Source: Planctomycetota bacterium (GTDB lineage Bacteria; Planctomycetota; Phycisphaerae; WQYP01). From it: a stretch of DNA of 6,132 bases. The translations under genes and the position numbers were made by a program. Numbering within the stretch: the stretch's first letter is position 1; the number at the start of each line of letters is the position of its first letter. The notes beneath the pieces were generated by a model. That model was given only the letters and a program-made list of their open reading frames with translations, made no database searches and was not told the origin of the DNA. The DNA lies in NCBI GenBank assembly GCA_021780285.1, contig JAJXZA010000300.1, forward strand, positions 1 to 6,132. Reading direction: 5' to 3'. This document shows positions 5,993-6,132 of the stretch, piece after piece.

Positions 5993-6132
5993 GATTAAAT
6001 CTTCGTAGGTTTCGCGCCGGCGAATGATGTGCCAGCCCGATCCGTCCACCAGCACCTCGGCGGCGCGGGGGCGGGCATTGTATTGGCTGCTCATGGCAAA
6101 GCCGTAAGCTCCGGCCGAAAACACCGCCAGCA
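5978..6132 (-). CDS. lysA: Diaminopimelate decarboxylase, C-terminal 50 residues (partial)
   Basis: The minus-strand frame entering at the right edge encodes LAVFSAGAYGFAMSSQYNAR, followed by PRAAEVLVDG and RRRETYEDL, then stops at 5980-5978. This is the characteristic C-terminus of LysA, the PLP enzyme that converts meso-diaminopimelate to lysine in the cytoplasm. The GAYG Tyr and the SSQYN Tyr belong to the active site and PLP region of the family. The catalytic lysine and most of the protein lie beyond the window. It is convergent with the ketosynthase-like gene, with 94 bp between the two stops. The last residues (IAGEC) are ordinary. Ornithine or arginine decarboxylases of the same fold lack this ending, so the call is firm despite the short length. 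Confidence 0.92.
   Translation of the reverse strand, partial: LAVFSAGAYGFAMSSQYNARPRAAEVLVDGSGWHIIRRRETYEDLIAGEC

Noticed and set aside
1..6132. CRISPR array, tRNA, rRNA, riboswitch or complete insertion sequence
   Set aside because: No regularly spaced repeats, cloverleaf-like segments or paired terminal inverted repeats were seen. Nearly all bases are within coding genes.

Overview
The window is GC-rich bacterial chromosomal DNA. Seven genes or gene remnants cover nearly all of it. The best hint of the host is the secreted protein in the middle: its N-terminal half resembles the YdjY-like domain common in Planctomycetota. Together with the GC-rich codon use and a small ketosynthase pair, this suggests a planctomycete, perhaps Phycisphaerae. 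That is inference; no rRNA or other phylogenetic marker is present.

Layout from left to right. Positions 2-97 hold the 3' end of an IS630-family transposase on the plus strand, cut by the window edge. Three minus-strand genes follow, transcribed from right to left in the order manC-like mannose-1-phosphate guanylyltransferase (2168-1089), ruvX/yqgF Holliday junction resolvase homologue (1059-643), and a MerR-family regulator with three metal-site cysteines (about 607-149). The gaps are 29 bp and at most a few tens of bp, so they may form one transcript. A divergent control region of about 185 bp (2169-2353) carries three short perfect palindromes and a TATAAT box. From it, three plus-strand genes run rightward: a secreted YdjY-like protein with a helical C-terminal half (2354-3991), a compact but catalytically complete ketosynthase (4022-5125, TTG start), and a half-length ketosynthase-like protein without the active-site cysteine (5122-5883, ATGA overlap). 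The last 51 codons of lysA (diaminopimelate decarboxylase) converge from the right edge (6132-5978).

How they fit together. ManC would supply GDP-mannose for glycans or exopolysaccharide. RuvX acts in Holliday junction or rRNA processing, and LysA makes lysine; these are housekeeping genes. The distinctive part is the plus-strand trio. The active ketosynthase overlaps a cysteine-less N-terminal-half ketosynthase, which looks like a condensing enzyme with a non-catalytic partner, as in type II polyketide or aryl-polyene-like systems. No ACP, ketoreductase or dehydratase is visible, and lysA closes the locus on the right. Any product must therefore depend on genes elsewhere, and the pathway is unknown. 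There is no CRISPR array, tRNA, rRNA or complete mobile element in the window.
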